Part shown: in pieces, positions 49,327-57,145 of the stretch
Layout of the letters: each line of letters starts with the position of its first letter
How positions within the stretch are numbered: the first letter of the stretch is position 1
Source: Flavobacteriaceae bacterium Ga0077528
GTDB lineage: Bacteria > Bacteroidota > Bacteroidia > Flavobacteriales > Flavobacteriaceae
Length of the DNA stretch: 64,000 bases
Reading direction: 5' to 3'
Assembly (NCBI GenBank): GCA_001464475.1
Contig: LNDX01000003.1
Coordinates: forward strand, 186,001 to 250,000
Notes under the pieces: model-generated
What the model saw: the letters and a program-made list of their open reading frames with translations, nothing else
Database searches by the model: none
What the model was told of the DNA's origin: nothing
Made by a program: the position numbers and the translations under genes

Positions 49327-51432
49327 CTAATAGAATTCTAATCTATTATCGTCAATTTTTGCATCATTTTTCAATGCTGGGAAAACTCTTCCTGAAGCTT
49401 GACCTGCATTAGCTTTCAATTTGTTTACATAATCGTCATACTTAGGCAATTTTGGTGCTTTAGCAACAGATTTTGTTTTGATAACATAAACTCCAGAATT
49501 TCCTTCGATTGGAGCAGATACTTTATTTGCTGGAGATCCAAAAGCAGTTCCAACTACTTTAGCTTCTAATCCAACATTTGCTAAAACAGCATTATCAACA
49601 GATGCAGCTGGCGCATTTTGAACAGTAGTTGCATTAGCTTTAGCAATTGCTTCTAATGAAGAACCTTTCATTTTAGCCATAATTTTTTCAGCTTTCTTTT
49701 TGTTTTTGATAATACTTTCAACTAATGGTTTAGCTTCTTCAACTGTCATTAGACCTTTTTCGTTGATTTTTTTCAATCTAGCAATGATGTTTCCAACATT
49801 AACAACTTCAAATCTTTTTACGTCACCAACATTAGTATCATCACTGTAAGCCCATTTTATAACTTGTCTTTGATTACCAGCAGCACCAAAAGCTTCATCC
49901 ATTGGTTTAGCTTTTATTGATGGATTTACAGTAAGTTTAGCCGCCTTTGCAACTGTAGCAAAATCTTTACCTGCTGCATCCATTTCAAACTGTGTAGCTT
50001 TTGTAAAAGCTTCGTTTGTTGTTTGCTCTGATGCTTCAATTTTTTGAGCAACAGTAGCTAAACGAATTGCATCTTGCTTATCGGTAACATTAATAATATG
50101 GTAACCAAATTCTGTTTCTGCAATACCAATTTTTCCAACTGGATTATTAAAAACGAAATCTTTATATCCTTTAGCAAAACCAGTTTCTCTAGAGATGAAT
50201 CCCATATCACCACCATTTTGTTGAACAGATGGGTCTTCAGAATTTGTTAATGCCATCATTTGGAACATTGAAGGATTTGCCAAAACTTGAGCTAACAATG
50301 CATCAGCTTTAACTTTAGCTTCTTCTTTAGTTCTTTTTTCTTTTGGAGCAGCTCTTTCAGCACCAACCCAACTAATTAAGATGTGACTAGATTTAACTTG
50401 ATCACCAGCTTTTCTACCCATCACTTTAGAAATGCAGTAGTAGTTTCCGTTGATGTATGGCCCGTAGATTTCACCTGCTGGCAAAGCAAATAATTTATCA
50501 GCATGCTCTGCAGGCAAATTTTGTTTTGTTACATATGTAGAATCGTATGGTTTATCTGAATTTGCAGCAACGAAATCAGCAACATTTGTAGCGTTTCTAA
50601 AACTTGGTAATGTATCGTTTTTACCTGTTTCTTTATTATAAACAACGCTACCTGTTAAAAGTCCGTTGATTTTAGCTTTCATTTCTTCTTCATCTTTTGC
50701 AGATGGTTTGTCTTCAATTAAAACGTATTCAATTTCACGAGTTTCCTCAGATTTGAAACGTTTTTCATTTTTCTTCATGTATTCTAAAATGTCAGCATCT
50801 GTAACTTTTACATCACTATCTTTAATTGTAGAATATAACACAGAAACGTAATCAAAATTTACTTTGTTAGCTTCCAATTCATATTTGAATTTTCCGTCAG
50901 CATTTGTAACATACATTCCAGCTTTGATCATTGAGCTGTAGATTTGGAATTTAGAGTTGATGTCAGCATCTTTTTCTCTATCTTTCATCATCTGAGCTTG
51001 TTCTGGATTATTTTTAAAATATTCTTTAAACTTAGCCAAGTCAAATTTTCCTAATTGATTTAAGAACATTGGATTTTGACCAATATTTGGATCTTTTTTG
51101 AAAAATTCAACAATATGATTATCACTAGTACGAATACCAGCTTTTTCAAATTGCTCATTTATTAAAGCAATTGCAACTTCTTGCTCCCAAACTTGATTAG
51201 CTGCTTGCGTTTGTGTTATAGGTTGTCCGTTTTGTCCGTTCTTTTCAGTATTTGCAACTTTAATTCTAAAGTCTTCAAAAGCAATGTCTTTTCCATTTAC
51301 GCTTCCTACATCATGAGATTGACTTTTGATTCCATTTGAAAACAAATCTTGAATAACAAATGCTAACAAAGCAAGACCAATAACTAATAAAAGTAATCCC
51401 GAGCGCTTTCTAATTTTTTGTAAAACTGCCAT
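49327..51432 (-). CDS. PpiD-type membrane-anchored peptidyl-prolyl isomerase/chaperone
   Basis: The 701-residue protein has one N-terminal membrane helix (RSGLLLLVIGLALLAFVIQD), a SurA_N-like chaperone domain (about residues 35-210), a parvulin domain (about 345-455: KSSHILISWVG, SEDPSVQQNGGDMGFISRE, VGKIGIAETEFGYHIINVTD) and a second parvulin-like C-terminal part. This is the PpiD layout: a periplasmic folding factor at the inner membrane that helps secreted and outer-membrane proteins. It is the last gene before a terminator in the run starting at coaX, though a 108-base gap with a possible own promoter precedes it. Confidence 0.9.
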   Translation of the reverse strand: MAVLQKIRKRSGLLLLVIGLALLAFVIQDLFSNGIKSQSHDVGSVNGKDIAFEDFRIKVANTEKNGQNGQPITQTQAANQVWEQEVAIALINEQFEKAGIRTSDNHIVEFFKKDPNIGQNPMFLNQLGKFDLAKFKEYFKNNPEQAQMMKDREKDADINSKFQIYSSMIKAGMYVTNADGKFKYELEANKVNFDYVSVLYSTIKDSDVKVTDADILEYMKKNEKRFKSEETREIEYVLIEDKPSAKDEEEMKAKINGLLTGSVVYNKETGKNDTLPSFRNATNVADFVAANSDKPYDSTYVTKQNLPAEHADKLFALPAGEIYGPYINGNYYCISKVMGRKAGDQVKSSHILISWVGAERAAPKEKRTKEEAKVKADALLAQVLANPSMFQMMALTNSEDPSVQQNGGDMGFISRETGFAKGYKDFVFNNPVGKIGIAETEFGYHIINVTDKQDAIRLATVAQKIEASEQTTNEAFTKATQFEMDAAGKDFATVAKAAKLTVNPSIKAKPMDEAFGAAGNQRQVIKWAYSDDTNVGDVKRFEVVNVGNIIARLKKINEKGLMTVEEAKPLVESIIKNKKKAEKIMAKMKGSSLEAIAKANATTVQNAPAASVDNAVLANVGLEAKVVGTAFGSPANKVSAPIEGNSGVYVIKTKSVAKAPKLPKYDDYVNKLKANAGQASGRVFPALKNDAKIDDNRLEFY

Positions 51433-51540
51433 TTTTATATATGTTAATTTTTTAATTCAGTTTGCGAAAATACAATTATCTATGAAATAATTATAGTTGA
51501 TATGCTATAATTTACAATAAAATGTGATTTTTTTTTATTC

Positions 51541-52800
51541 TTAGTCGGAAATAGTCATTTTTACTACTTCAATTTTGGTGTTTGTTGCCTCTTCAATCAC
51601 AAAATGAAAGTTGTCAATTGTAATTTGATTGCCTTTTTGCGGAATCTCTTTTGAAGTATTTACTATAAATCCGCCAAGAGTTCCGTAGGAATCATTTTCA
51701 GGAATATTGAGTTTATATTCTTGATTAAGATATTCTACATCTAAACGAGCAGAAAAAAGATAGGAAGTTTCATCTAGTTGTTGTTCTACCAATTCTTCAT
51801 CGCTATCGTGCTCATCTTCAATCTCTCCAAAAAGCTCTTCAATAATATCTTCCACAGTCATTATTCCTGCAGTTCCTCCATATTCATCCAGAATTACTGC
51901 AACACTCTTTCTTTTCTTGGTTAGTAAATTTAAACCATCCTTTATAAAAATAGTTTCAGGCACATACTCAACTGGAATCATTACCGATTTTATACTTCGA
52001 GGTTTTTTAAATAATTCAAAAGAATGAACGTAACCTATAATATCATCTATTGAATTTTGATAAACTAATATTTTTGAATACCCTGTTTTGATAAACAATT
52101 CTCTCAACTCTACCACAGAATCATATATATCTACCGCAACTAGCTCTGTTCTTGGCGTCATAATATCTCTTGCTTTTACACCTGAAAACTCAAGTGCATT
52201 TTGAAATATCTGAATTTCAGAATCAACATCTTCATGGTCTTCAACAGAACTCATTTGTTCGTTTATATAGTTTCCTAATTCTACTTTACTAAAAAATGAC
52301 GGCACATAATCGCCTTCTGTATTAAAGAATTTTTTTAAAATAAAATCAGAAATCCATATGATAAAGGTTGAAATATAATTGAATACTAAATAAAACACAT
52401 AGGTAGGAAATGCAAAAAATTTCATCAAACTATTAGAATAAATCTGAAAAAATACTTTTGGCAAGAATTCTGAAGTCACTAAGATAATTAGCGTTGAAAT
52501 GATTGTTTGAAGTAGAACATTTGAAAATTCAGACAATTGAAATCCGAACGAATTAATCCAATTCATTAACAAATCACCCATAAAAAAACCGTAAACAACA
52601 ATTGCAATATTGTTACCAACAAGCATTGTCGCAATAAATTTGGATGGCTTTTCTGTTATTTTAGTTAAAATTTTAGAAAGGAATGTATCTTGTTTTTTTT
52701 CAATTTCAAGATAGATTTTGTTGGATGAAATATAAGCTATTTCCATCCCAGAGAAGAAAGCAGACAGTAATAAACATATTATGATTACTGTTATTTCCAC
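51541..52800 (-). CDS. CNNM/CorC-family (hemolysin-like) transport protein
   Basis: The 419-residue protein has the DUF21 transmembrane domain (about residues 1-180, SGMEIAYISSNKIYLEIEKK), a CBS-domain pair (about 195-330, ARDIMTPRTELVAVDIYDSV and VAVILDEYGGTAGIMTVEDI) and the CorC_HlyC C-terminal domain (about 335-419, SYGTLGGFIVN). Relatives export magnesium or cobalt. It resembles GldE, but the gldD neighbourhood of gliding genes is absent here. It begins with GTG, and its start shares one base with the stop of the upstream gene (TAGTG). Confidence 0.9.
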   Translation of the reverse strand: MEITVIIICLLLSAFFSGMEIAYISSNKIYLEIEKKQDTFLSKILTKITEKPSKFIATMLVGNNIAIVVYGFFMGDLLMNWINSFGFQLSEFSNVLLQTIISTLIILVTSEFLPKVFFQIYSNSLMKFFAFPTYVFYLVFNYISTFIIWISDFILKKFFNTEGDYVPSFFSKVELGNYINEQMSSVEDHEDVDSEIQIFQNALEFSGVKARDIMTPRTELVAVDIYDSVVELRELFIKTGYSKILVYQNSIDDIIGYVHSFELFKKPRSIKSVMIPVEYVPETIFIKDGLNLLTKKRKSVAVILDEYGGTAGIMTVEDIIEELFGEIEDEHDSDEELVEQQLDETSYLFSARLDVEYLNQEYKLNIPENDSYGTLGGFIVNTSKEIPQKGNQITIDNFHFVIEEATNTKIEVVKMTISD

Positions 52801-53015
52801 TAAGTATTATTTTGATTACCTTGATTATTCTGATTTTTTCTATCTTCAAATTTCTTTGCAAAACGAGTTCTAAAGAAAAAAGTGAAAAAAGCTAATCCAG
52901 CAAGAACAACGCTCAACCATGGTTTTTCGGCATCATTCCATTTAGAAATTGCATCATAAACCATGATGAAACCGATTAGCAAATAAATATATTTTGTTAT
53001 TTTAAGATAGTTCAT
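52800..53015 (-). CDS. Small two-helix membrane protein
   Basis: The 71-residue protein has two hydrophobic helices (IYLLIGFIMVYDAI and WLSVVLAGLAFFTFFF) followed by a basic then Asn/Gln-rich tail (NQNNQGNQNNT). No named family is recognised. It lies 2 bases after lptC and overlaps the CorC-type gene by one base, so it is an integral part of the operon. Confidence 0.75.
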   Translation of the reverse strand: MNYLKITKYIYLLIGFIMVYDAISKWNDAEKPWLSVVLAGLAFFTFFFRTRFAKKFEDRKNQNNQGNQNNT

Positions 53016-53017
53016 GT

Positions 53018-53572
53018 TTAATTATTGTTTTCAACTTCTCCAGTTACACTCTGAGAGTTTATTATTTTAAAATCTTTACTAAAATCTACACCTTCACCAA
53101 AAGAAACTCCTTTTGGATCTGTAAATTTATATCTTTTTTCGGTATAAAACCATTCGTTTTTTTGATCAAAATACAATTGTTCTGTTTCAAATAATTGTCC
53201 TGTTTCATTTGTGATTTTCACACTTCCTTGCAAATCAATTAAATCGGTGTTTTTGAATGTCACAGCGTATTTTGAAGTTACAAAGGTTCGCTTTCCGTTT
53301 TCATCATACAAAGTTACATTTACACCTTTTGGAAATTCTGTAAAAGGAAATTCAACTGCAGCATAATCTAACATCTTATCGCTAATAAGAATAGATTTAA
53401 TTCTACCAGAATCTGTGTATTTAATATTTATAGAATCAGCCTCACCACTTGGAGTAAACTCTGCAAAAGTAGATTTTTGAACTTCTTTAAAATTACTTTC
53501 GCAAGCAAATAGTATAAAAACCACTATTGTAGTAAATGAAAAAAGTAGTGATTTTTTAAACATTAATTGCAT
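53018..53572 (-). CDS. lptC: LPS export protein LptC (lipoprotein form)
   Basis: LptC is the periplasmic bridge component that passes lipopolysaccharide from the LptBFG transporter towards LptA. This 184-residue protein has a lipoprotein-type signal (LLFSFTTIVVFILFACESN), unlike the uncleaved anchor of E. coli LptC, followed by the LptC beta-jellyroll (YAAVEFPFTEFPKGVNVTLY, KYAVTFKNTDLIDLQGSVKI, LFETEQLYFDQKNEWFYTEK). Its ATG at 53572 overlaps the TPR gene stop (TAATG); a second ATG three codons later is possible. None of lptA, lptB or lptFG is in the window. Confidence 0.88.
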   Translation of the reverse strand: MQLMFKKSLLFSFTTIVVFILFACESNFKEVQKSTFAEFTPSGEADSINIKYTDSGRIKSILISDKMLDYAAVEFPFTEFPKGVNVTLYDENGKRTFVTSKYAVTFKNTDLIDLQGSVKITNETGQLFETEQLYFDQKNEWFYTEKRYKFTDPKGVSFGEGVDFSKDFKIINSQSVTGEVENNN

Positions 53573-54819
53573 TACAAAATTACTGTTTGATTAATCCAAC
53601 ATCCGATTTTTACAGATTTTGTATTTGCTTTAGTAGTAATTATTTTCTGCAAATAAGATTTAGACAATTCTTCTGAAGTACCTTTTAATCTTGGCTCAAC
53701 TAAAATTGCTTTTAAAACTGTATCGGAAGCCAATTTGTAAATAGCATTTTTTTCTAAATCATTTGTGCCACATTCTGAAACAGCATTTGCATATAAATTT
53801 CCTAAAAAGATGTAGTATCTTCCATTAGTTGGATTGTTTTCTATTGCAGTAAGTACCATTTCTTTTGATTTTTCTTTATCTGTTGTAGAAAGTATTGATG
53901 CAATTGTGTAGGCCGTAGTTGCTTTAGTCATTTTATCACTTTCTAATTTAACTGACTCCGAAAAGAACTCTATAGCTTTATCTTGTTTGGCTGTATTTAA
54001 ATTGTAGGTTGCAAGATAATAAGCCGATTTAGCAGAAGGTTTTCTAGTATGTAATTCTGTGGCAATCGATTCAAATATTGGAGCGTTTTTACAAGAAACT
54101 GAGAGCATTTTTGCTACAGATTGCAACCAATAAACATCGTTTGTTTTATTTTGGAAATTGTTTTTAGCATGAGAAACAATGTTTTCACAAACCAAAAAAT
54201 CTTTCATAAGAGATTCCATAGAAACAAGAACTCTATCATAAATTTCTTGGTTAGCAGGAACAGTTTCCTTATTCATTTCTATTAATGAAATTACATCTGT
54301 GTATTTGCTTAACAATTTATCGCTAGTAATTGTTGATTTTTCAGCTTTATACTTTTCTACATACAATTGAAGGTAAACAAAAATTGCTTCTGGATCTTGA
54401 AATGTTTTTTTCTGTAACTCAAATGCTTGATCTAATAAGCTATAGATTTCGTTATTGGTTCCAACTTTATTTAAGTACAAAGCCATTGCGCTTTTCTCAA
54501 AGTTCCCATTACTATTGTTTGGAAATGTTTTGTCGTATAATTTAAATAGACCTAGAATTTCGCGAACTTCTTTTTCTTTATCTTCTCTTGAAGCAATCTC
54601 GATGTTATATTGTTGTAATTGCAATCCTAGTTGAAAAGACTTTTCGCTTGAAGTAAGACAAGTCATTTTTATGTCGTTCCAAACTTCTTTTGCTTTAACA
54701 TAATCACTTTCTGATAAATACTTTGCAAGTTTACTTTCTTTATCAGCACAATTCGTTTCTTGAGCAGTTCCAAATTGGAAAGCAAAAATCATTAATAGAA
54801 TAATTAATTTACGTTTCAT
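53572..54819 (-). CDS. Exported tetratricopeptide-repeat protein
   Basis: The 415-residue protein has a signal peptide (MKRKLIILLMIFAFQFGTAQ) and is otherwise helical. TPR-like repeats are clearest at about residues 270-345 (SAYYLATYNLNTAKQDKAIE, TAYTIASILSTTDKEKSKEM, GRYYIFLGNLYANAV). No catalytic domain is seen. Placement between an outer-membrane protein gene and lptC suggests a periplasmic scaffold role in envelope assembly, but this is inference. Confidence 0.78.
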   Translation of the reverse strand: MKRKLIILLMIFAFQFGTAQETNCADKESKLAKYLSESDYVKAKEVWNDIKMTCLTSSEKSFQLGLQLQQYNIEIASREDKEKEVREILGLFKLYDKTFPNNSNGNFEKSAMALYLNKVGTNNEIYSLLDQAFELQKKTFQDPEAIFVYLQLYVEKYKAEKSTITSDKLLSKYTDVISLIEMNKETVPANQEIYDRVLVSMESLMKDFLVCENIVSHAKNNFQNKTNDVYWLQSVAKMLSVSCKNAPIFESIATELHTRKPSAKSAYYLATYNLNTAKQDKAIEFFSESVKLESDKMTKATTAYTIASILSTTDKEKSKEMVLTAIENNPTNGRYYIFLGNLYANAVSECGTNDLEKNAIYKLASDTVLKAILVEPRLKGTSEELSKSYLQKIITTKANTKSVKIGCWINQTVIL

Positions 54820-54837
54820 GCTAATTGAGATTTAAAA

Positions 54838-56136
54838 TTAGTTGTATTTTCTTTTAATAAACCATCTATCGTTAAGAGATAATCCAATGCTAAAGTTCAT
54901 GTAATGTTCTCTGACTAATCCTCTATTTTGAGTTCCTCTATTTCCTAGTTCGAAACCTACATTTACATTTGAGAAAGCTCCTCTTAGTGGCAAACCTAAT
55001 CCAATTGTAACTGCCGCATCTTCTATAGGTTGGTTGTTAATTACCAAACCAGTATTTTCAAATCTAAAACCACCACGATACACTACTCTTTCAAAGTAAT
55101 TTGAAAATGACTTATAATTTGGAATATAATAACCTCCTACAGTAAATCTTGTAGCATTTTCGTAGGTTACATTATCGATATCATTAAATCTATTCCCAAA
55201 ATTACTTGTTCCTTGAAAAGTAAGTTCTGAACCAACAATCCATTTTTTTGTATCACCAATACCTAATCCGAAAGAAAATTTAGAAGGCATTTTTAATTTC
55301 GTATCTGCTACTTGAATCTCTACTTCATCATCAACGGTATCTAAAACACCATTAGCAGATTGAACAATTGCTATAAATCTTTCATTATTTAAAGTAATTG
55401 TTGCTTCTGGCGAATAAGTTAGACTAGAAAAAAGAGAAATATTTTTATATAATTTAGTGTTGTAAGAGATCCCTGTATTAAAATTCACTCCACTGGCAGA
55501 CGACGAATTAGTTTCTCTAGTACTGTATTGCACTTGCTCATATATATTTGACGAATTTAAGGTAAACTGTGTCGATAAGCTTCTAGTGTCTATTTTTCCA
55601 AAATTGTATTGTACATCTGCACCAATACTCAAGTTTTTAGCTAATTGATATCCAAAACCAAAGAAAACCTTGTTTAATCCCCCAGAACCTTTATAAAAGT
55701 TATCCGTTCTATTATAGTTAACAATGTTATTTTCATTAGAATATTCAGAATTTCTAATATTATATCCAACAGATGAATAAGGAATTAATCCAAAACCAAG
55801 ACCTAATTTTTTTAAAGGTATACCAACTGCAAGATAATCAAGAGTGGTACGTTGTGCTTTTTCTTCTTTCTGATTTGTTTTCAATTGATTTGCTGAAAAA
55901 GTACCTCCAACAGTAAAAGAAGTATATTTCAAACTAGAATACATTGCAGGATTCTGAAGATTGATGTGAATACTATCTGGAACTATAGCTAAACCTGCCA
56001 TAGAACGATTTTCTATTGTACCTCTAAATCTAACATCGCCAATTCCGTAGAATGAATAGGGAGAAGATGTTCCTTCTTGAGCAAATGAAACTAGCGAAAA
56101 AAGTAAACAAACGCTTACTATAATTTTTTTAATCAT
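54838..56136 (-). CDS. OmpP1/FadL-like outer-membrane protein
   Basis: The 432 residues comprise a signal peptide (MIKKIIVSVCLLFSLVSFAQ) and a long barrel of alternating strands, ending with SIGLSLNDRWFIKRKYN. The start of the mature part, SSPYSFYGIGDVRFRGTIEN followed by RSMAGL and NPAMYSSLKYTSFTVGG, is typical of FadL/PorV-like barrels in Bacteroidota. Substrate is unknown; FadL proteins take up hydrophobic compounds and PorV shuttles type IX substrates. Its start overlaps the coaX end by 8 bases, so it is translated with coaX. Confidence 0.78.
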   Translation of the reverse strand: MIKKIIVSVCLLFSLVSFAQEGTSSPYSFYGIGDVRFRGTIENRSMAGLAIVPDSIHINLQNPAMYSSLKYTSFTVGGTFSANQLKTNQKEEKAQRTTLDYLAVGIPLKKLGLGFGLIPYSSVGYNIRNSEYSNENNIVNYNRTDNFYKGSGGLNKVFFGFGYQLAKNLSIGADVQYNFGKIDTRSLSTQFTLNSSNIYEQVQYSTRETNSSSASGVNFNTGISYNTKLYKNISLFSSLTYSPEATITLNNERFIAIVQSANGVLDTVDDEVEIQVADTKLKMPSKFSFGLGIGDTKKWIVGSELTFQGTSNFGNRFNDIDNVTYENATRFTVGGYYIPNYKSFSNYFERVVYRGGFRFENTGLVINNQPIEDAAVTIGLGLPLRGAFSNVNVGFELGNRGTQNRGLVREHYMNFSIGLSLNDRWFIKRKYN

Positions 56137-56860
56137 TGTTATTATATTGAAAAGTTTGGTTCAAACTTTCTAAAAGAAAATTTGGATTGGCAAATATGGT
56201 ATTTTTTAATCGTTCAGCCAAAAAAACTGCGTCTCCACCAGTTAAAATTATGATAAAGTTATCATTTTTATCTAAAACAGAGTTAATAAAACCTTCAATT
56301 TCAAAAGAAACACCATTAATAACACCAGAATGAATGGATTGTGTTGTCGAATTTCCAACAATATCGATAGGTTTTTCTTTTTTTAATAACGGCAATTTAG
56401 CAGTGTAATTGTGCAAAGATTCGTATCTCAATCTTATTCCAGGCGATATAGCTCCGCCTAAATAATTATCATTTGAATCAATAAAATCATAGGTAATACA
56501 AGTTCCAGCATCAATAACCAATCTGTTTTTTTTCGGAAATTGGAGAACGGCGCCTGATGCAAGAATCATTCTGTCGATGCCTAAGGTTGATGGAGAAGCA
56601 TAAAGATTATTAAAAGGAAACTTACTTTCTTTAGTAATGAAATAAACATTTAGTCCTGAATCTAATGTCAAAAAATCACTTTTTTCTAGTTTCCCAACCG
56701 ATGCTACTACTAAAATACTGATTTCTGAAAAATTTTTTATGACTTTTTTCAATGATATTTGCCAATCTTCATAGGCTATTATTTCTTTTTTCAAAAGCGT
56801 ATTCTGTTCAAAAACAGCCGCTTTGATTTGTGTATTTCCCACATCGATGACTAAAAGCAT
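56129..56860 (-). CDS. coaX: Type III pantothenate kinase
   Basis: CoaX phosphorylates pantothenate in the first step of coenzyme A synthesis. The 243-residue protein has the ASKHA-fold motifs MLLVIDVGNTQIKAAVFEQN (phosphate 1), GIDRMILASGAVLQFPKKNR, DAGTCITYDFIDSNDNYLGG (phosphate 2) and GAISPGIRLRYESLHNYTAK LP-type pantothenate-binding residues. It is the first gene of the coaX-lptC-ppiD run, with a TAACTTTG -7 element 19 bases upstream. Confidence 0.94.
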   Translation of the reverse strand: MLLVIDVGNTQIKAAVFEQNTLLKKEIIAYEDWQISLKKVIKNFSEISILVVASVGKLEKSDFLTLDSGLNVYFITKESKFPFNNLYASPSTLGIDRMILASGAVLQFPKKNRLVIDAGTCITYDFIDSNDNYLGGAISPGIRLRYESLHNYTAKLPLLKKEKPIDIVGNSTTQSIHSGVINGVSFEIEGFINSVLDKNDNFIIILTGGDAVFLAERLKNTIFANPNFLLESLNQTFQYNNND

Positions 56861-56879
56861 ATTTTTAAGTTTAGAGTTG

Positions 56880-56887
56880 CAAAGTTA
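56880..56887 (-). promoter_or_regulatory. -7 element (TAACTTTG) for the coaX operon
   Basis: Exact TAnnTTTG on the minus strand, 19 bases before the coaX start. No TTG stands at the -33 distance; the divergent tRNA promoter is only about 30 bases away. Confidence 0.5.
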
Positions 56888-56913
56888 CAAATAGATTTTT
56901 TTTAAAAATTGTT

Positions 56914-56943
56914 TTGGATAAATTAAAAATCGTTCTATATTTG
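56914..56943 (+). promoter_or_regulatory. Bacteroidota-type promoter for tRNA-Phe
   Basis: TTG (56914-56916), 19 bases, then TATATTTG (56936-56943) fits the consensus exactly. The tRNA begins 39 bases further. Confidence 0.78.
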
Positions 56944-56982
56944 CACCCGCAATCAAGTAGCAGTAATGCTTTAAATTGTAAA

Positions 56983-57055
56983 GGTACCTTAGCTCAGATG
57001 GTAGAGCAATGGACTGAAAATCCATGTGTCCCTGGTTCGATCCCTGGAGGTACCA
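56983..57055 (+). tRNA. tRNA-Phe (anticodon GAA)
   Basis: A full cloverleaf can be drawn by eye. The acceptor stem is GGTACCT/AGGTACC, the D arm GCTC/GAGC, and the anticodon stem ATGGA/TCCAT around the loop CTGAAAA, giving GAA. The T arm is CCTGG-TTCGATC-CCTGG with a T-T mismatch at its central pair (51-63), and the discriminator base is A. The 3' CCA is not encoded (the sequence continues CAAAA), so it must be added afterwards. It has its own promoter and terminator. Confidence 0.95.
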
Positions 57056-57056
57056 C

Positions 57057-57087
57057 AAAACCCGAATAGCAATATTCGGGTTTTTTG
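57057..57087 (+). terminator. Terminator after tRNA-Phe
   Basis: CCCGAATA pairs with TATTCGGG around a GCAA tetraloop, extended by A and T runs, starting two bases after the tRNA. Confidence 0.93.
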
Positions 57088-57107
57088 TTTTAAAAAATCT
57101 GATAAAT

Positions 57108-57143
57108 AAAAAAAGCATCAATTAATGACTTGATGCTTTTTTT
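57108..57143 (-). terminator. Terminator after the AsmA-family gene
   Basis: AAAAGCATCA pairs perfectly with TGATGCTTTT around a 10-base loop, with a T run on the minus strand. It lies three bases past the stop codon. Confidence 0.88.
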
Positions 57144-57145
57144 AT

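Noticed and set aside
51489-51512. Inverted repeat AATTATAG-N8-CTATAATT as a terminator or operator between the PpiD and CorC-type genes
   Set aside because: Very AT-rich with weak pairing, no adjacent T run on the right side, and it lies upstream of the CorC end rather than at a convincing position; could be chance.
51541-52800. GldE (gliding motility) call for the CorC-type protein
   Set aside because: The domain layout is shared, but no gldD or other gliding genes are adjacent, and the context is LPS export.
56885-57121. 78-residue open frame on the minus strand
   Set aside because: It covers the tRNA-Phe gene and its terminator in antisense and has no protein-like features.
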